From an uncultured Oscillospiraceae bacterium (GTDB lineage Bacteria; Bacillota; Clostridia; Oscillospirales; Oscillospiraceae): 64,000 nt of DNA. The position numbers and the translations under genes are program-made. Positions 1-8,583 of this stretch are shown here, piece by piece. How positions within the stretch are numbered: the stretch's first letter is position 1; each line of letters starts with the position of its first letter. The DNA is taken from NCBI GenBank assembly GCA_934573855.1, contig CAKTMF010000002.1, positions 186,001-250,000 of the forward strand, given 5' to 3'. The notes beneath the pieces are model-generated. The model ran no database searches and was not told the DNA's origin. It saw nothing but the letters and a program-made list of their open reading frames with translations.

Positions 1-1
1 C

Positions 2-1138
2 AATGACTACGGTCTTTTCCGCGATGTTTTTGCCGAGCTTGTCCGTCTCCAGCGCAAGGCCATCTCTCTGCGCGACGAGCAGAAGGCCACGCCCTACGAC
101 GCCTGTCTCGACGATTACGAAAAGGGCGGGAGCATAGAGCAGCTCGACGCGTTCTTTGCCGCGCTCAAGGCGCGTATCGTGCCGCTCCTCCACCGCGTCG
201 TGACCGAGGGCAAGCCCATCCGCGAGGACTTCCTCACCCGCCGCGTCCCCATATCGCAGCAGGAGGCGTTCTCCCGCTACCTGCTGGAGGCCGAGGGCCT
301 GCGCGAGAGCGCGCTCGTACTCATGACCACGGAGCACCCCTTCACCACCAACTTCGGCCCTCACGACGTGCGTGTCACCACGCATTACTTTGAGGAGAAC
401 TTTATCTCCAACATCTTCACCACCCTGCACGAGGGCGGCCACGCCCTGTTCATGCAGAACGAGCCGGACGAGCTGTACCGCGAGCATGCCGACAACCGCA
501 TGTCCAACGCCATGCACGAGTGCATTTCCCGCTTCTACGAGAACTACATCGGCCGCAGCGAGGCGTTCATCGGCTTCGTCGCGCCCAAGCTCCGCGAGCT
601 GAGCGGCGGCGTGTTCGACGACATCTCCGACCGCGAGCTGTACGAGGCCGTGAACGTCGCCCGCCCCAGCCTTATCCGTACCGAGTCCGACGAGCTGAGC
701 TACTGCCTGCACATCCTCGTGCGCTACGAGCTTGAAAAGGCGTTCATCAACGGCGAGATCTCCGTCGACGAGATTCCCGCTATGTGGAACGCGAAGTACA
801 AGGAATATCTCGGCGTGGACGTTCCCTCCGACGCCGAGGGCTGCCTGCAGGATGTCCACTGGACGATGAGCTACGGCTACTTCCCCTCCTACGCGCTGGG
901 CAATGCCTACGGCGCGCAGATACTGCGCGTGATGAAGCGCGATTTCGACGTGGACGCCGCCGTCGCCGCGGGCGAGCTGTGGCGCGTGCGCGACTGGCTG
1001 AAAGAGCATGTCTTTGCCAAGGCCTCCCTGCTCACGCCCGACGAGTGGATACGGGACATCACCGGCGAGAGCCTGAACACAGATTACTTCCTCGATTATC
1101 TCGAGGAGAAGTACAGCGCCCTCTACGGGCTGAAATGA
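2..1138 (+). CDS. M32 family metallocarboxypeptidase (carboxypeptidase Taq), 5' end cut by window
   Basis: C-terminal 378 residues of a zinc carboxypeptidase that trims C-terminal amino acids from peptides in the cytoplasm. The reading frame is open from base 2 with no start codon, so the first ~120 residues lie upstream (family length is about 500). The zinc motif HEGGH is encoded at 428-442 and is followed by the M32-type HECISRFYEN segment, which supplies the downstream glutamate ligand; the motif TTNFGPHDVRVTT just before it is also typical of M32 rather than M3. It stops before a repeat-containing intergenic region and appears to be the last gene of its transcription unit. Confidence 0.88.
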   Translation, partial: NDYGLFRDVFAELVRLQRKAISLRDEQKATPYDACLDDYEKGGSIEQLDAFFAALKARIVPLLHRVVTEGKPIREDFLTRRVPISQQEAFSRYLLEAEGLRESALVLMTTEHPFTTNFGPHDVRVTTHYFEENFISNIFTTLHEGGHALFMQNEPDELYREHADNRMSNAMHECISRFYENYIGRSEAFIGFVAPKLRELSGGVFDDISDRELYEAVNVARPSLIRTESDELSYCLHILVRYELEKAFINGEISVDEIPAMWNAKYKEYLGVDVPSDAEGCLQDVHWTMSYGYFPSYALGNAYGAQILRVMKRDFDVDAAVAAGELWRVRDWLKEHVFAKASLLTPDEWIRDITGESLNTDYFLDYLEEKYSALYGLK

Positions 1139-1164
1139 GGCCCCGTTTATTTAACCTACCGGCG

Positions 1165-1424
1165 CCGGACGGTCGTGTGACCGTCCGGTCAGCTTGTCAA
1201 AAAAAGTTCAAATGAACTTTTTTGACTGCGCTTCTCCTGCCGCGCATTTTGAAGTTTTCAAAATGCTGCTTCGCTCAAAAGCCTTGATCTATCAAGTCTT
1301 TTGACGGCAGGCTATTGTACTGCGAGGCGGGTCTTGCCCCCTCGCGCTCCCCCGCTGCTCTGTATCTGTGAGTAGCAGGGTGAGTTTTTTGACAGTCTAT
1401 CCGGACGGTCGTGTGACCGTCCGG
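1165..1424. repeat. Interspersed non-coding repeat, copy 1, bracketed by identical 24-bp palindromes
   Basis: A 260-bp non-coding element filling most of the 1139-1537 gap. Its core (about 1189-1400) is nearly identical to 48745-49028. The core contains several palindromes, for example AAAAAAGTTCA/TGAACTTTTTT near 1200 and GCATTTTGAA/TTTTCAAAATGC near 1250. A perfect 24-bp palindrome beginning CCGGACGGTC lies at 1165-1188 and is repeated exactly at 1401-1424. The second copy is bracketed by a different palindrome. This copy lacks a segment of roughly 75-80 bp present in copy 2. No convincing coding capacity. Confidence 0.8.
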
Positions 1425-1475
1425 CATTTTCTTTTTCTTCATATCTTAATTCTTGTTCCGGGGGCGCTTTTTCGC

Positions 1476-1505
1476 TTGTGTGCGCGGCGTATGGGGTGCT
1501 ATAAT
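1476..1505 (+). promoter_or_regulatory. Candidate sigma-A promoter for the rarA operon
   Basis: A perfect TATAAT at 1500-1505 is preceded at 18 bp by TTGTGT (1476-1481). It sits just upstream of the rarA ribosome binding site. The -35 match is moderate. Confidence 0.5.
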
Positions 1506-1537
1506 AAATCGCTAACAACTTACCGGAGGAAAGCACG

Positions 1538-2785
1538 ATGTACAAGCCCCTTGCAGACGAGATACGCCCCTCGGATCTGGACGACGTGGTGGGACAGCGC
1601 CACATTCTCGGCAAAAACGGCATGCTGCGCCGCATAGTCGAGAGCGGCCAGATACCCAACATGATATTCTACGGCCCCTCCGGCACCGGCAAGACCACCG
1701 TGGCGCGCATAATCGCCGAGCGCACCAACCGCTCCCTGCGCAAGCTCAACGCCACCACCGCCGGCATAAGCGACATAAAGCGCATAATCGACGAGCTGGA
1801 CACCTTCCTCTGCCCCGGCGGAGTGCTGCTCTACCTCGACGAGATACAGTATTTCAATAAAAAGCAGCAGCAGTCCCTGCTGGAATTTATCGAGGACGGG
1901 CGCATAACGCTCATCGCCTCCACCACCGAGAACCCGTATTTTTCGGTCTTTAACGCGATACTGAGCCGCTCGACGGTCTTTGAGTTCAAGCCCGTCTCCC
2001 CCGAGGACGCGCAGCGTGCCGTCGCCCGGGCCGTGGACATCATGAATACCCGGCGTGAGACGCCCCTCGTCCTTGAGCCGGGCGTCGATGCGCGTATAGC
2101 CGCCGCCTGCGGCGGGGACGTGCGCAAGGCCATAAACGCCGTGGAGCTTCTCTTCTCCGCCGCGACGGGCGACACCGTGACGGAGGCCGACGCCGCCGCG
2201 GTCACACAGCGCTCCTCCATGCGCTACGACAGGGACGGGGACGAGCATTTCGACTCGCTCTCCGCGCTGATGAAGTCCCTGCGCGGCTCCGACCCCGACG
2301 CCGCCATGCATTATCTCGCGCGGCTGCTCGAGGCGGGGAACCTCGTGGGTATCTGCCGCCGTATCCTCTGCTCCGCGAGCGAGGACGTCGGCATGGCCTA
2401 CCCGATGGCCGTCCCCATCGTCAAGGCATGCGTGGACTCGGCGCTTCAGCTGGGTCTGCCGGAGGCGCGGCTGCCGCTGGCCGAGGCGTGCCTGCTGCTC
2501 GCCACCGCGCCCAAGTCGAACTCCGCCTACATGGCCATCGACCGCGCGAGCGCCGACGTGCGCGCGGGACATGTCGGCCCCTTCCCCCGCGAGCTTCAGA
2601 ACGTCCACGCCGACGGCGCGGGCTTTGAGCGCGATCAGGGCTACAAATATCCCCATAATTATCCCGGACACTGGGTGCGCCAGCAGTATCTGCCCGACGA
2701 TCTCAAAAACGCCCGCTACTACGAGTACGGCGACAACAAGACCGAGCAGGCCGCGAAGCGCTACTGGGACGAAATAAAAAAGTGA
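1538..2785 (+). CDS. rarA: Replication-associated recombination protein RarA (AAA+ ATPase)
   Basis: A 415-residue clamp-loader-like AAA+ ATPase of the RarA/MgsA/WRNIP1 family, which acts at stalled replication forks. Walker A GPSGTGKT lies at residues 46-53, Walker B (LLYLDEIQ) near residue 100, and the sensor segment IASTTENPYF follows, as in RarA. The C-terminal half holds the MgsA oligomerisation region with the conserved segment GYKYPHNYPGHWV. The ATG is preceded by an ideal CGGAGGAAAG site. It is the first gene of a run rarA, DUF951, GIY-YIG, PIG-L with gaps of 10 bp or less or overlaps, so the four are probably co-transcribed. Confidence 0.95.
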   Translation: MYKPLADEIRPSDLDDVVGQRHILGKNGMLRRIVESGQIPNMIFYGPSGTGKTTVARIIAERTNRSLRKLNATTAGISDIKRIIDELDTFLCPGGVLLYLDEIQYFNKKQQQSLLEFIEDGRITLIASTTENPYFSVFNAILSRSTVFEFKPVSPEDAQRAVARAVDIMNTRRETPLVLEPGVDARIAAACGGDVRKAINAVELLFSAATGDTVTEADAAAVTQRSSMRYDRDGDEHFDSLSALMKSLRGSDPDAAMHYLARLLEAGNLVGICRRILCSASEDVGMAYPMAVPIVKACVDSALQLGLPEARLPLAEACLLLATAPKSNSAYMAIDRASADVRAGHVGPFPRELQNVHADGAGFERDQGYKYPHNYPGHWVRQQYLPDDLKNARYYEYGDNKTEQAAKRYWDEIKK

Positions 2786-2795
2786 GGCCGGCGGC

Positions 2796-2972
2796 ATGGA
2801 CATTCAGGTAGGCGACATTCTCACCATGAAAAAAGAACATCCCTGCGGCAGCCGCGAATGGCAGGTGCTGCGCACGGGGGCGGATTTCCGTCTGCGCTGC
2901 TGCGGCTGCGGACGCGAGGTCATGGGTCCGCGTTCCAAATTTGAAAAAAATGTGCGGCAGGTGAAACGATGA
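2796..2972 (+). CDS. DUF951 domain-containing small protein
   Basis: A 58-residue protein of the DUF951 family found in Firmicutes, function unknown. It starts [19 protein letters not shown] and carries the characteristic small cysteine cluster CCGCG followed by MGPRSKFEK, suggesting a small metal-binding or nucleic-acid-associated fold (inference). It begins 10 bp after rarA and its TGA overlaps the next ATG as ATGA, indicating translational coupling inside the rarA operon. Confidence 0.85.
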   Translation: MDIQVGDILTMKKEHPCGSREWQVLRTGADFRLRCCGCGREVMGPRSKFEKNVRQVKR

Positions 2973-3226
2973 ACTATACTTATATCCTCCGCTGCGCCGA
3001 CGGCACGCTCTATACCGGCTGGACGAACGATCTCGAGCGCCGTCTCGCCGCGCACAATGCCGGAAAGGGCAGCAAATACACCTGCTCCCGCCGCCCGGTG
3101 GAGCTTGTCTACCGCGAGGAATGGGGGACGAAGGAACAGGCCATGAGCCGGGAGCGGCAGATAAAGCGTCTCACCCGGTCCGAAAAGCTCGCCCTCATCG
3201 GCGATGAAAGCGGGAGGCAGTCCTGA
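2969..3226 (+). CDS. GIY-YIG nuclease superfamily protein (UPF0213/YhbQ-like)
   Basis: An 85-residue stand-alone GIY-YIG domain. It opens [20 protein letters not shown], giving the paired YIL/YTG motif, followed by the catalytic-region arginine in LERRLAAHN and the conserved EAMSRE-like helix ([11 protein letters not shown]). The family is related to UvrC/SLX endonuclease domains; the cellular role of the short bacterial members is not settled. It overlaps the DUF951 gene by 4 bp, and its position behind rarA is compatible with a DNA-repair function (inference). Confidence 0.9.
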   Translation: MNYTYILRCADGTLYTGWTNDLERRLAAHNAGKGSKYTCSRRPVELVYREEWGTKEQAMSRERQIKRLTRSEKLALIGDESGRQS

Positions 3227-3228
3227 GC

Positions 3229-5166
3229 ATGAAAATATCTACTCTCGGCGGCGCGGCCGCACGGCTTTTCACGAGCCTTCTGCCCGCCGCCGCGCTGTGC
3301 TTTGCGCTGGACCTGACAGTAACTCTGCTGTGGCAGCCGGTAAGGGCCGGCTTTTTCTTCCTTGCTCTGGCTGTCGTTACGCTGCTGTTTTTCTTTTCCC
3401 GGCTGAGCGTGAAGCGCCGGCTCGCGGCGTTTTTCATCATCGTCCTCGTCTGTGCTCTCCTGCTGGCCGCGGCAGGTCTGATATGGTACCGCTTTAATAA
3501 AAGCGCCGCCTACCGCGACGTCGACTCAGGCAAGGCCTCCCTGTACGCCGGGCGGAACGTCATGGTCATCGTCCCCCACCAGGACGACGATCTGAATATC
3601 CTCGGCGGCGTTTTCGAGGAATACGAAAAATACGGCAGCCGCGTATCCGTGGTGTTCGTCACCAACGGCGACTACTATGACCGCGGCATGGACCGCATGC
3701 GGGAGGCTCTCGACGTGCTGACACGCAGCGGTGTGGAGGAGGACGACGTCATCTTCTTCGGCTACGGCGACACATGGGCCGGAGACCGGCATATTTACAA
3801 CGCCCCCGAAAACGAGCTGATGACCTCTTTCATCGGCTATACCTCGACCTACGGTCTGCCCGATCATCCGGCCTACCGCGAGGGAGAAAAATATACCCGG
3901 AAGAATCTTATGTCCGACATGCGCGGCGTCATACTTGAGCGCCGGCCCGACGTGATCTTCTGTATCGATCTCGATCCTCATGCCGACCATCAGGCCGTTT
4001 CACTGGCCTTTGAGGAGGCCATGGGGGATGTGCTCAAGGCTTGCCCGGACTACGCCCCGGCCGTGTTCAAGGGTATGGCCTACTCCACGGCCTTTGACGC
4101 GGCGGACGATTTTTACACGGTCAATATCCGCTCCACCACCGCGCCCTACCCCGCGCCCTACCTCTACGAGCGGCAGGACTACAAGTGGGACGCGCGCGTG
4201 CGCTTCCCGGTGTGCGCCTCAACGCTCTCGCGTTCCCTGTTGGGTTCGCGGCAGTTCGCCGCTCTCCGGCTGTACAGGTCTCAGGCCGCATGGGTACATG
4301 CTCCCTATGTGATAAACGGCGACAAGGTGTTCTGGTTCCGCCCGACCGGTTCGCTGAGCTATATGGCGAAGGTCAGCGTCAGCTCCGGCAATGCCGCCCT
4401 GCTCAACGATTTCAAGCTTCTCGATTCCACCGACCTCAACTCCAAGCGTCTGCCCTACGACGGAACATGGGTGACGGAGCCGGGAGACGAAGAGCGCAGC
4501 GCCGAGTTTCTCTTCCCGGAGGCCGTGACGCTCAGCGTTATCCGCCTCTACGACGATTCGGACGCGTTCAGCAACGTACTGAATGCGGAGATCGTCTTTG
4601 ACGACGGCAGCCGTGTGGAGACCGGCGCTCTTGAATACCTCGGCGCGCCCACGGATATAAGCTTCGAGCCGAGGAGCGTATCCTCCTTTACCGTGCGCAT
4701 ACTCGAATCCGAGGGCAGACACGCGGGCGTGAGCGAGATAGAGGCCTATTCCGAGCCGCCGCGCGTCCCCGTGCGCTATATAAAGCTCATGAACAGCGAG
4801 GGCGATTTCGTCTATGATTACCGCATAGACCGCTCGGGACGGGAGGAATTTGACCTCTACAGCCCCGGCGCGGACACGGAGAGCTGCACTGTCTCCTGCG
4901 AGGGCGAGGGCTGCTCTGCCGAGCTGCGCGGCGGCCGCGTCTCCGTCAGCTGCCCGCGCGGCAGGAGCTGCACCGTGAGCGTCAGCGCGGACGGCGGGGA
5001 GCTTTCCGACACGGTGTATATCTCCAACCCGTCGCCCCTGCGCGACCTCGGCCAGCGGATAGAGGACTTCGCATGGCACAATTATTCAAAATTCCAGAAG
5101 AGCGAACTCTACCTTTTTATGCGCTCCGTGTACCATATTTTCACCAGCGGGAATATCGTGCTGTAA
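3229..5166 (+). CDS. Membrane-anchored PIG-L family deacetylase with C-terminal discoidin-like region
   Basis: A 645-residue protein with three hydrophobic segments in the first ~90 residues, then a PIG-L (LmbE-like) domain from about residue 108. The zinc motif appears as PHQDDD near residue 116 and the second metal/catalytic motif as DPHADHQ near residue 246. PIG-L enzymes remove N-acetyl groups from GlcNAc-type sugars. Residues ~400-520 resemble an F5/8-type (discoidin) carbohydrate-binding sandwich, followed by a beta-rich tail. The arrangement suggests a surface-facing enzyme acting on envelope glycans; the substrate is unknown. It starts 2 bp after the GIY-YIG gene. PIG-L assignment is firm, the discoidin assignment moderate. 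Confidence 0.83.
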   Translation: MKISTLGGAAARLFTSLLPAAALCFALDLTVTLLWQPVRAGFFFLALAVVTLLFFFSRLSVKRRLAAFFIIVLVCALLLAAAGLIWYRFNKSAAYRDVDSGKASLYAGRNVMVIVPHQDDDLNILGGVFEEYEKYGSRVSVVFVTNGDYYDRGMDRMREALDVLTRSGVEEDDVIFFGYGDTWAGDRHIYNAPENELMTSFIGYTSTYGLPDHPAYREGEKYTRKNLMSDMRGVILERRPDVIFCIDLDPHADHQAVSLAFEEAMGDVLKACPDYAPAVFKGMAYSTAFDAADDFYTVNIRSTTAPYPAPYLYERQDYKWDARVRFPVCASTLSRSLLGSRQFAALRLYRSQAAWVHAPYVINGDKVFWFRPTGSLSYMAKVSVSSGNAALLNDFKLLDSTDLNSKRLPYDGTWVTEPGDEERSAEFLFPEAVTLSVIRLYDDSDAFSNVLNAEIVFDDGSRVETGALEYLGAPTDISFEPRSVSSFTVRILESEGRHAGVSEIEAYSEPPRVPVRYIKLMNSEGDFVYDYRIDRSGREEFDLYSPGADTESCTVSCEGEGCSAELRGGRVSVSCPRGRSCTVSVSADGGELSDTVYISNPSPLRDLGQRIEDFAWHNYSKFQKSELYLFMRSVYHIFTSGNIVL

Positions 5167-5176
5167 CGGATATTGC

Positions 5177-5208
5177 AAGGCCTTCCCCCGAGGGGGAAGG
5201 CCTTTTTC
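5177..5208 (+). terminator. Rho-independent terminator after the PIG-L gene
   Basis: A 13-bp stem (AAGGCCTTCCCCC pairing with GGGGGAAGGCCTT) followed by TTTTTCTATT, 10 bp after the stop codon. The stem shares its sequence with the palindromic repeats that follow it. Confidence 0.8.
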
Positions 5209-5428
5209 TATTCTCCTCCGTTCCGCCGCAGGGAGCAGATAGAGGGTGCCTTCCCCTTGAGGGGAAGGTGTCACGACGAAGTCGTGACGAATGAGGTGGC
5301 CGTATTTACCCCTCATCAGTCGCCTGTCGGCGACAGCTTCTCCCGAGGGAGAAGCCATTTTTGCTCTCTGTCCCGCCGCAGGGGAGGGGCTTGCCCCTCC
5401 TGCAGACTTCCTCCGGCGAGGAAAACCA
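5209..5428. repeat. Palindromic repeat cluster 1
   Basis: With the flanking terminators this fills the 5167-5487 gap. It contains CCTTCCCCTTGAGGGGAAGG, a CTGTCGGCGACAG stem-loop, and GGGGAGGGGCTTGCCCCTCC modules. Related modules recur near 24000, 28000, 44000 and 57000. No coding capacity that looks real. Confidence 0.75.
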
Positions 5429-5429
5429 A

Positions 5430-5477
5430 AGCTGACGGCCCGTCTGCCTGTTTACACAGGTGGACGGGCCGTCAGCT
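5430..5477. terminator. Bidirectional hairpin downstream of the HAD gene
   Basis: A 15-bp stem (AGCTGACGGCCCGTC / GACGGGCCGTCAGCT). Read on the minus strand it follows the HAD stop by about 10 bp and runs into TTTGGTTTTCC, so it probably ends the lysR-HAD transcript. Confidence 0.75.
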
Positions 5478-5487
5478 GTTTATCTGC

Positions 5488-6306
5488 TTATATCAATTTC
5501 CTGATCATTTTTGCCACGCCGGCGTCGTTATTGCTGTCGGTCACGACGTCCGCCGCGGCCTTTACCTCCGGCTCGGCGTTCGCCATGGCGACGCCCACGC
5601 CCGCCTCGCGCAGCATGGAGATGTCGTTCGAGCCGTCGCCGAAGGCCGCCGTATCCGCCGGGTCTATACCGAGATAGGCGCACAGCCCGCGCAGCGCGGC
5701 GCCCTTGTTCGCGCCCATCGAGTTTATCTCGATATTCGTGGGGATGGAGGTCGTCATCATCAGCTCCGGAAAACGCTCCGGGAACTCCTTCAGCTGGCGC
5801 TGCCGCTCCTGCGGGTCGCGAAAGTGCATTTGCAGCTTCTGCACGCCGCCGCCCCGCCGCCGGATATCCTCCTTGAGGTCGTCCACGGGCTTGCTGACAC
5901 GGTAAAAGTCCGGCAGCAGCACCTTGGGCATATACTGCTCCACCACCTCGTACTGATCGCGGCTTATCCAGCCCGAGTCGGCATGGTAGCTGTAGTAAAT
6001 GACGGGCAGCGCGTCCATGTACTCACAGACCTCGATCGCGCGCTCCATGGGTATCTCGTCGCGCAGGACGGTCTTTTTCTCCGCCGCGTCGTACACGGCC
6101 GCCCCGTTCGAGATTATGCAGTAGCGCGTGAAGGGAAGATCACGGATAAGCTCCGGGATACCGTCATAGAGCCGCCCGGTGGAGGCGACGATGTATATCC
6201 CCCTGTCCGCCGCTTCCCTCAGCGCGGCCAGATTCTCCTCCGGCAGGCGCTTCTCGTCGTCCAAAAGGGTGCCGTCAAGATCGTATGCGATGAGCTTAAT
6301 TCCCAC
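5488..6306 (-). CDS. Cof-type HAD-IIB family sugar-phosphatase-like hydrolase
   Basis: A 272-residue haloacid dehalogenase-like hydrolase. Motif I is DLDGTLL at residues 7-13, motif II STGR lies near residue 40, and the C-terminal GDGSND motif binds magnesium; IISNGA is typical of Cof proteins, which dephosphorylate sugar phosphates and related metabolites. I place the start at the GTG at 6306, because GGGAGG lies 7 bp upstream and the domain begins there; a longer reading only adds sequence antisense to nothing conserved. The start overlaps the lysR stop by 11 bp, so the two genes are translationally coupled. Substrate unknown. Confidence 0.88.
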   Translation of the reverse strand: MGIKLIAYDLDGTLLDDEKRLPEENLAALREAADRGIYIVASTGRLYDGIPELIRDLPFTRYCIISNGAAVYDAAEKKTVLRDEIPMERAIEVCEYMDALPVIYYSYHADSGWISRDQYEVVEQYMPKVLLPDFYRVSKPVDDLKEDIRRRGGGVQKLQMHFRDPQERQRQLKEFPERFPELMMTTSIPTNIEINSMGANKGAALRGLCAYLGIDPADTAAFGDGSNDISMLREAGVGVAMANAEPEVKAAADVVTDSNNDAGVAKMIRKLI

Positions 6307-7270
6307 TGTCGTCCTCCCAAACCTGATCCTTGCTGTATTCCCGGAAAAACTCCACGAAGCTGTCAAAAAGCTCCTTCGTCTTGCCGTGCAGCCCGGTCTC
6401 CTTATTATAATAGGCGCAGACATTGTCCGCGTCGGGCAGGTGCGGCAGCGGGAACACGTCGATATTCTCCAGATAATCCTCCCTCAGCTCCGGGGCCATC
6501 ATGTCCCAGAAGAGCTTTGCATAGATGAACACTCCGAGGCCGGAGTTCGCGAGCTGGAAGGCGTTTTCGATGTTCGTCAGCTCGCACACGAAGCGGGGGC
6601 TGATGTCGTAATATTTAAGATAGCTCTCCAGCGCCCGTCCCCCGGAGGACGATGTGGGTATGCGGATAAAGGGCGCCTGCTCGAAATAGCTCAGGTCCGC
6701 GCCGGCTGCAAACTCCGCCTTCACCCGCTCGTAATCGTCCCCGGCAAGCTGCTTCATGATGGGCTTCGGCACCACGAGAAGCTGCTCCTTGCGGCAGAGC
6801 GGCACCGTCTCGTAGTTGACGGGAGTGCTGCATATCGAGCCGATGACAAGATCCACGCCGTCGTGGGAGACGGCCTTCTGCAGCACCTCGGGCGAGGCCT
6901 CGTTGAGCTTTAGGAAGGTGTCGGGATTCTCGCTCACGAAGCGCGGCAGCACATGCGGCAGCACCGCGCGCGCCACCGTATGCTCGACGCCGATATGCAC
7001 GAACTGCGCCTCGCCCAGCGAACGGCTGGAGCTTTCCTCATACTGCTGCTTGAGCCGGAGCATCTCCTTCGCCGTGTCGTAGAAAAGCTTTCCGTCGCGC
7101 GTGAGCCCAAGGGGCCGGCTGCGCAGGAACAGCGGCGTGCCCAGCTCCTCCTCAAGCTTCGCTATCTGCTTGCTGAGAGACTGCTGCGACAGGAAAAGAT
7201 GCCTTGCCGCCGTGGAAAAGCTCTTTTCATCGGCCACGGCGATGAAGCTCTTGAGCAATGTAAAATCCAT
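6296..7270 (-). CDS. LysR family transcriptional regulator
   Basis: A 324-residue LysR-type regulator. The N-terminal winged helix-turn-helix spans about residues 1-60 (FSTAARHLFLSQQSLSKQIA), followed by the linker helix and a periplasmic-binding-protein-like effector domain from about residue 90. It is transcribed divergently from the TAXI/TRAP transporter, the usual arrangement for a LysR protein controlling a neighbouring uptake system (inference). A GGGGGGA site precedes the ATG. The downstream HAD gene overlaps it by 11 bp. Confidence 0.92.
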   Translation of the reverse strand: MDFTLLKSFIAVADEKSFSTAARHLFLSQQSLSKQIAKLEEELGTPLFLRSRPLGLTRDGKLFYDTAKEMLRLKQQYEESSSRSLGEAQFVHIGVEHTVARAVLPHVLPRFVSENPDTFLKLNEASPEVLQKAVSHDGVDLVIGSICSTPVNYETVPLCRKEQLLVVPKPIMKQLAGDDYERVKAEFAAGADLSYFEQAPFIRIPTSSSGGRALESYLKYYDISPRFVCELTNIENAFQLANSGLGVFIYAKLFWDMMAPELREDYLENIDVFPLPHLPDADNVCAYYNKETGLHGKTKELFDSFVEFFREYSKDQVWEDDSGN

Positions 7271-7426
7271 ACTTTTTCATCCCCCCGTAATACACGGAAA
7301 CCGGTTGGAATTATACCACCGCGTTAATATCATGTCAATTTTTTCGCTGCTATTGTCACTTGTTCATAAAAGCCGCGCGTCTATACACCCCGTTTTTGTC
7401 TCAAACGGGGAAAGCCAAAAAAACTA

Positions 7427-7455
7427 TTGCAAAATTAAACTTTTGGTTGTATTAT
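7427..7455 (+). promoter_or_regulatory. Sigma-A promoter of the TAXI/TRAP operon
   Basis: TTGCAA (7427-7432), a 17-bp spacer and TATTAT (7450-7455), about 65 bp upstream of the solute-binding gene. The 7271-7518 divergent region also has a CCCCGTTT/AAACGGGG inverted repeat at about 7389-7411, just upstream of the -35, which could be a regulatory site. Confidence 0.65.
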
Positions 7456-7518
7456 AAACGCATTAAAAGCGTAATGCAAGTTTGATCTACCCATTTCGGA
7501 CACATGGAGGGCTGAAAC

Positions 7519-8508
7519 ATGAAAAAGCTTATTTCCGTTCTGCTCGCACTGAGCATGATATTCGCGCTGTGCGCCTGCGGCGGCTCCGCTTCCCCGGCGT
7601 CCGGCGGCGGCAAAGTCACCGCCGATCTCACCGTCGGCACGGGCGGCGAGTCCGGCACCTATTACCTGTACACCGGCATGCTGGCTCAGGTCGTCGGCGA
7701 AAAGACCGGCGTGAAAATGACCGTCGTCGCCACCGGCGGCTCCAAGGACAACCTTGTGAGCATGGACGCGGGCATGTACGATCTCGCCACCGTGCAGTCC
7801 GACGTCATGACCTACGCCTACAACGGCACGAACTCCTTTGCCGATTCCGGCGCGCTGCCGAACTTCCGCGTTCTCGCCGCCCTCTACCCCGAGACCGTGC
7901 AGATGGTCACCACCGACCCCGACATCAAGACCGTCGAGGACATGCGCGGCAAGAAGGTCTGCGTGGGCGACGTGGGCAGCGGCACCTACTTCAATACTCT
8001 CGACGTTCTGGCGGCATATGACATGACCATCGACGACATCGACGCGGTGTACCAGTCCTTCGGCGCCTCCACCGAGAGCCTTATCGACGGCAAGATCGAC
8101 GTCGCCTTCACCGTCGCCGGCGCTCCCACCCCCAGCATTACCCAGCTTGCCGAGTCCAAGGACATCTATGTCATCTCCATCGACGACGAGCATATGGACA
8201 AGATACTCGCGGCCTGCCCGTGGTACTCCAAGATAGTCCTCCCCGCCGACACCTATAAGGGCATGAGCGGCGAGGCCTCCACCATCACCGTCAAGGCCGC
8301 GCTGGTCTGCACCGCCGACACTCCCGACGACGTGGCCTACACCATCGTAAAGGCCATCTTCGACAACAAGGACGCCATTACCGCCCTGCATGAAAAGGGC
8401 AGCTACCTTGACTTCGGCTTCGCTACCGAGGGCATTGCGGTCCCGTTCGCGAAGGGAGCCGCCAGGTTCTACGCCGAGAACGGCGTAGAGGTCCCGACCG
8501 TCGACTGA
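7519..8508 (+). CDS. TAXI family TRAP transporter solute-binding lipoprotein
   Basis: A 329-residue substrate-binding protein of a TRAP transporter of the TAXI class. It has a lipoprotein signal peptide ending LCAC with the lipidated cysteine at residue 20. The mature domain begins with LTVGTGGESGTYYLYTG and continues with the TAXI-type ATGGSKDNLVSMDAG segment. It captures a small organic acid outside the cell and delivers it to the fused permease encoded 75 bp downstream. The ligand cannot be read from sequence; glutamate, dicarboxylates and alpha-keto acids are known for the family. ATG preceded by ATGGAGGGC. Confidence 0.93.
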   Translation: MKKLISVLLALSMIFALCACGGSASPASGGGKVTADLTVGTGGESGTYYLYTGMLAQVVGEKTGVKMTVVATGGSKDNLVSMDAGMYDLATVQSDVMTYAYNGTNSFADSGALPNFRVLAALYPETVQMVTTDPDIKTVEDMRGKKVCVGDVGSGTYFNTLDVLAAYDMTIDDIDAVYQSFGASTESLIDGKIDVAFTVAGAPTPSITQLAESKDIYVISIDDEHMDKILAACPWYSKIVLPADTYKGMSGEASTITVKAALVCTADTPDDVAYTIVKAIFDNKDAITALHEKGSYLDFGFATEGIAVPFAKGAARFYAENGVEVPTVD

Positions 8509-8530
8509 TAAAAACGAATTTTCCGACCGA

Positions 8531-8559
8531 TACAGGGTGTTGGTGTCCAACGCCCTGTA
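8531..8559 (+). promoter_or_regulatory. Intercistronic hairpin between binding protein and permease
   Basis: A 12-bp stem (ACAGGGTGTTGG with CCAACGCCCTGT, one G-U pair) with a 3-nt loop and no following T-run. This is the kind of hairpin that protects an upstream message from 3' decay or attenuates read-through, giving more binding protein than permease (inference). Confidence 0.6.
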
Positions 8560-8583
8560 TCGGTGGTTACAGAGGTGTTAAGA

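Noticed and set aside
1520..2803. Long open frame on the minus strand (427 codons)
   Set aside because: Exactly antisense to rarA; high GC leaves mirror frames open. No recognisable domain or RBS.
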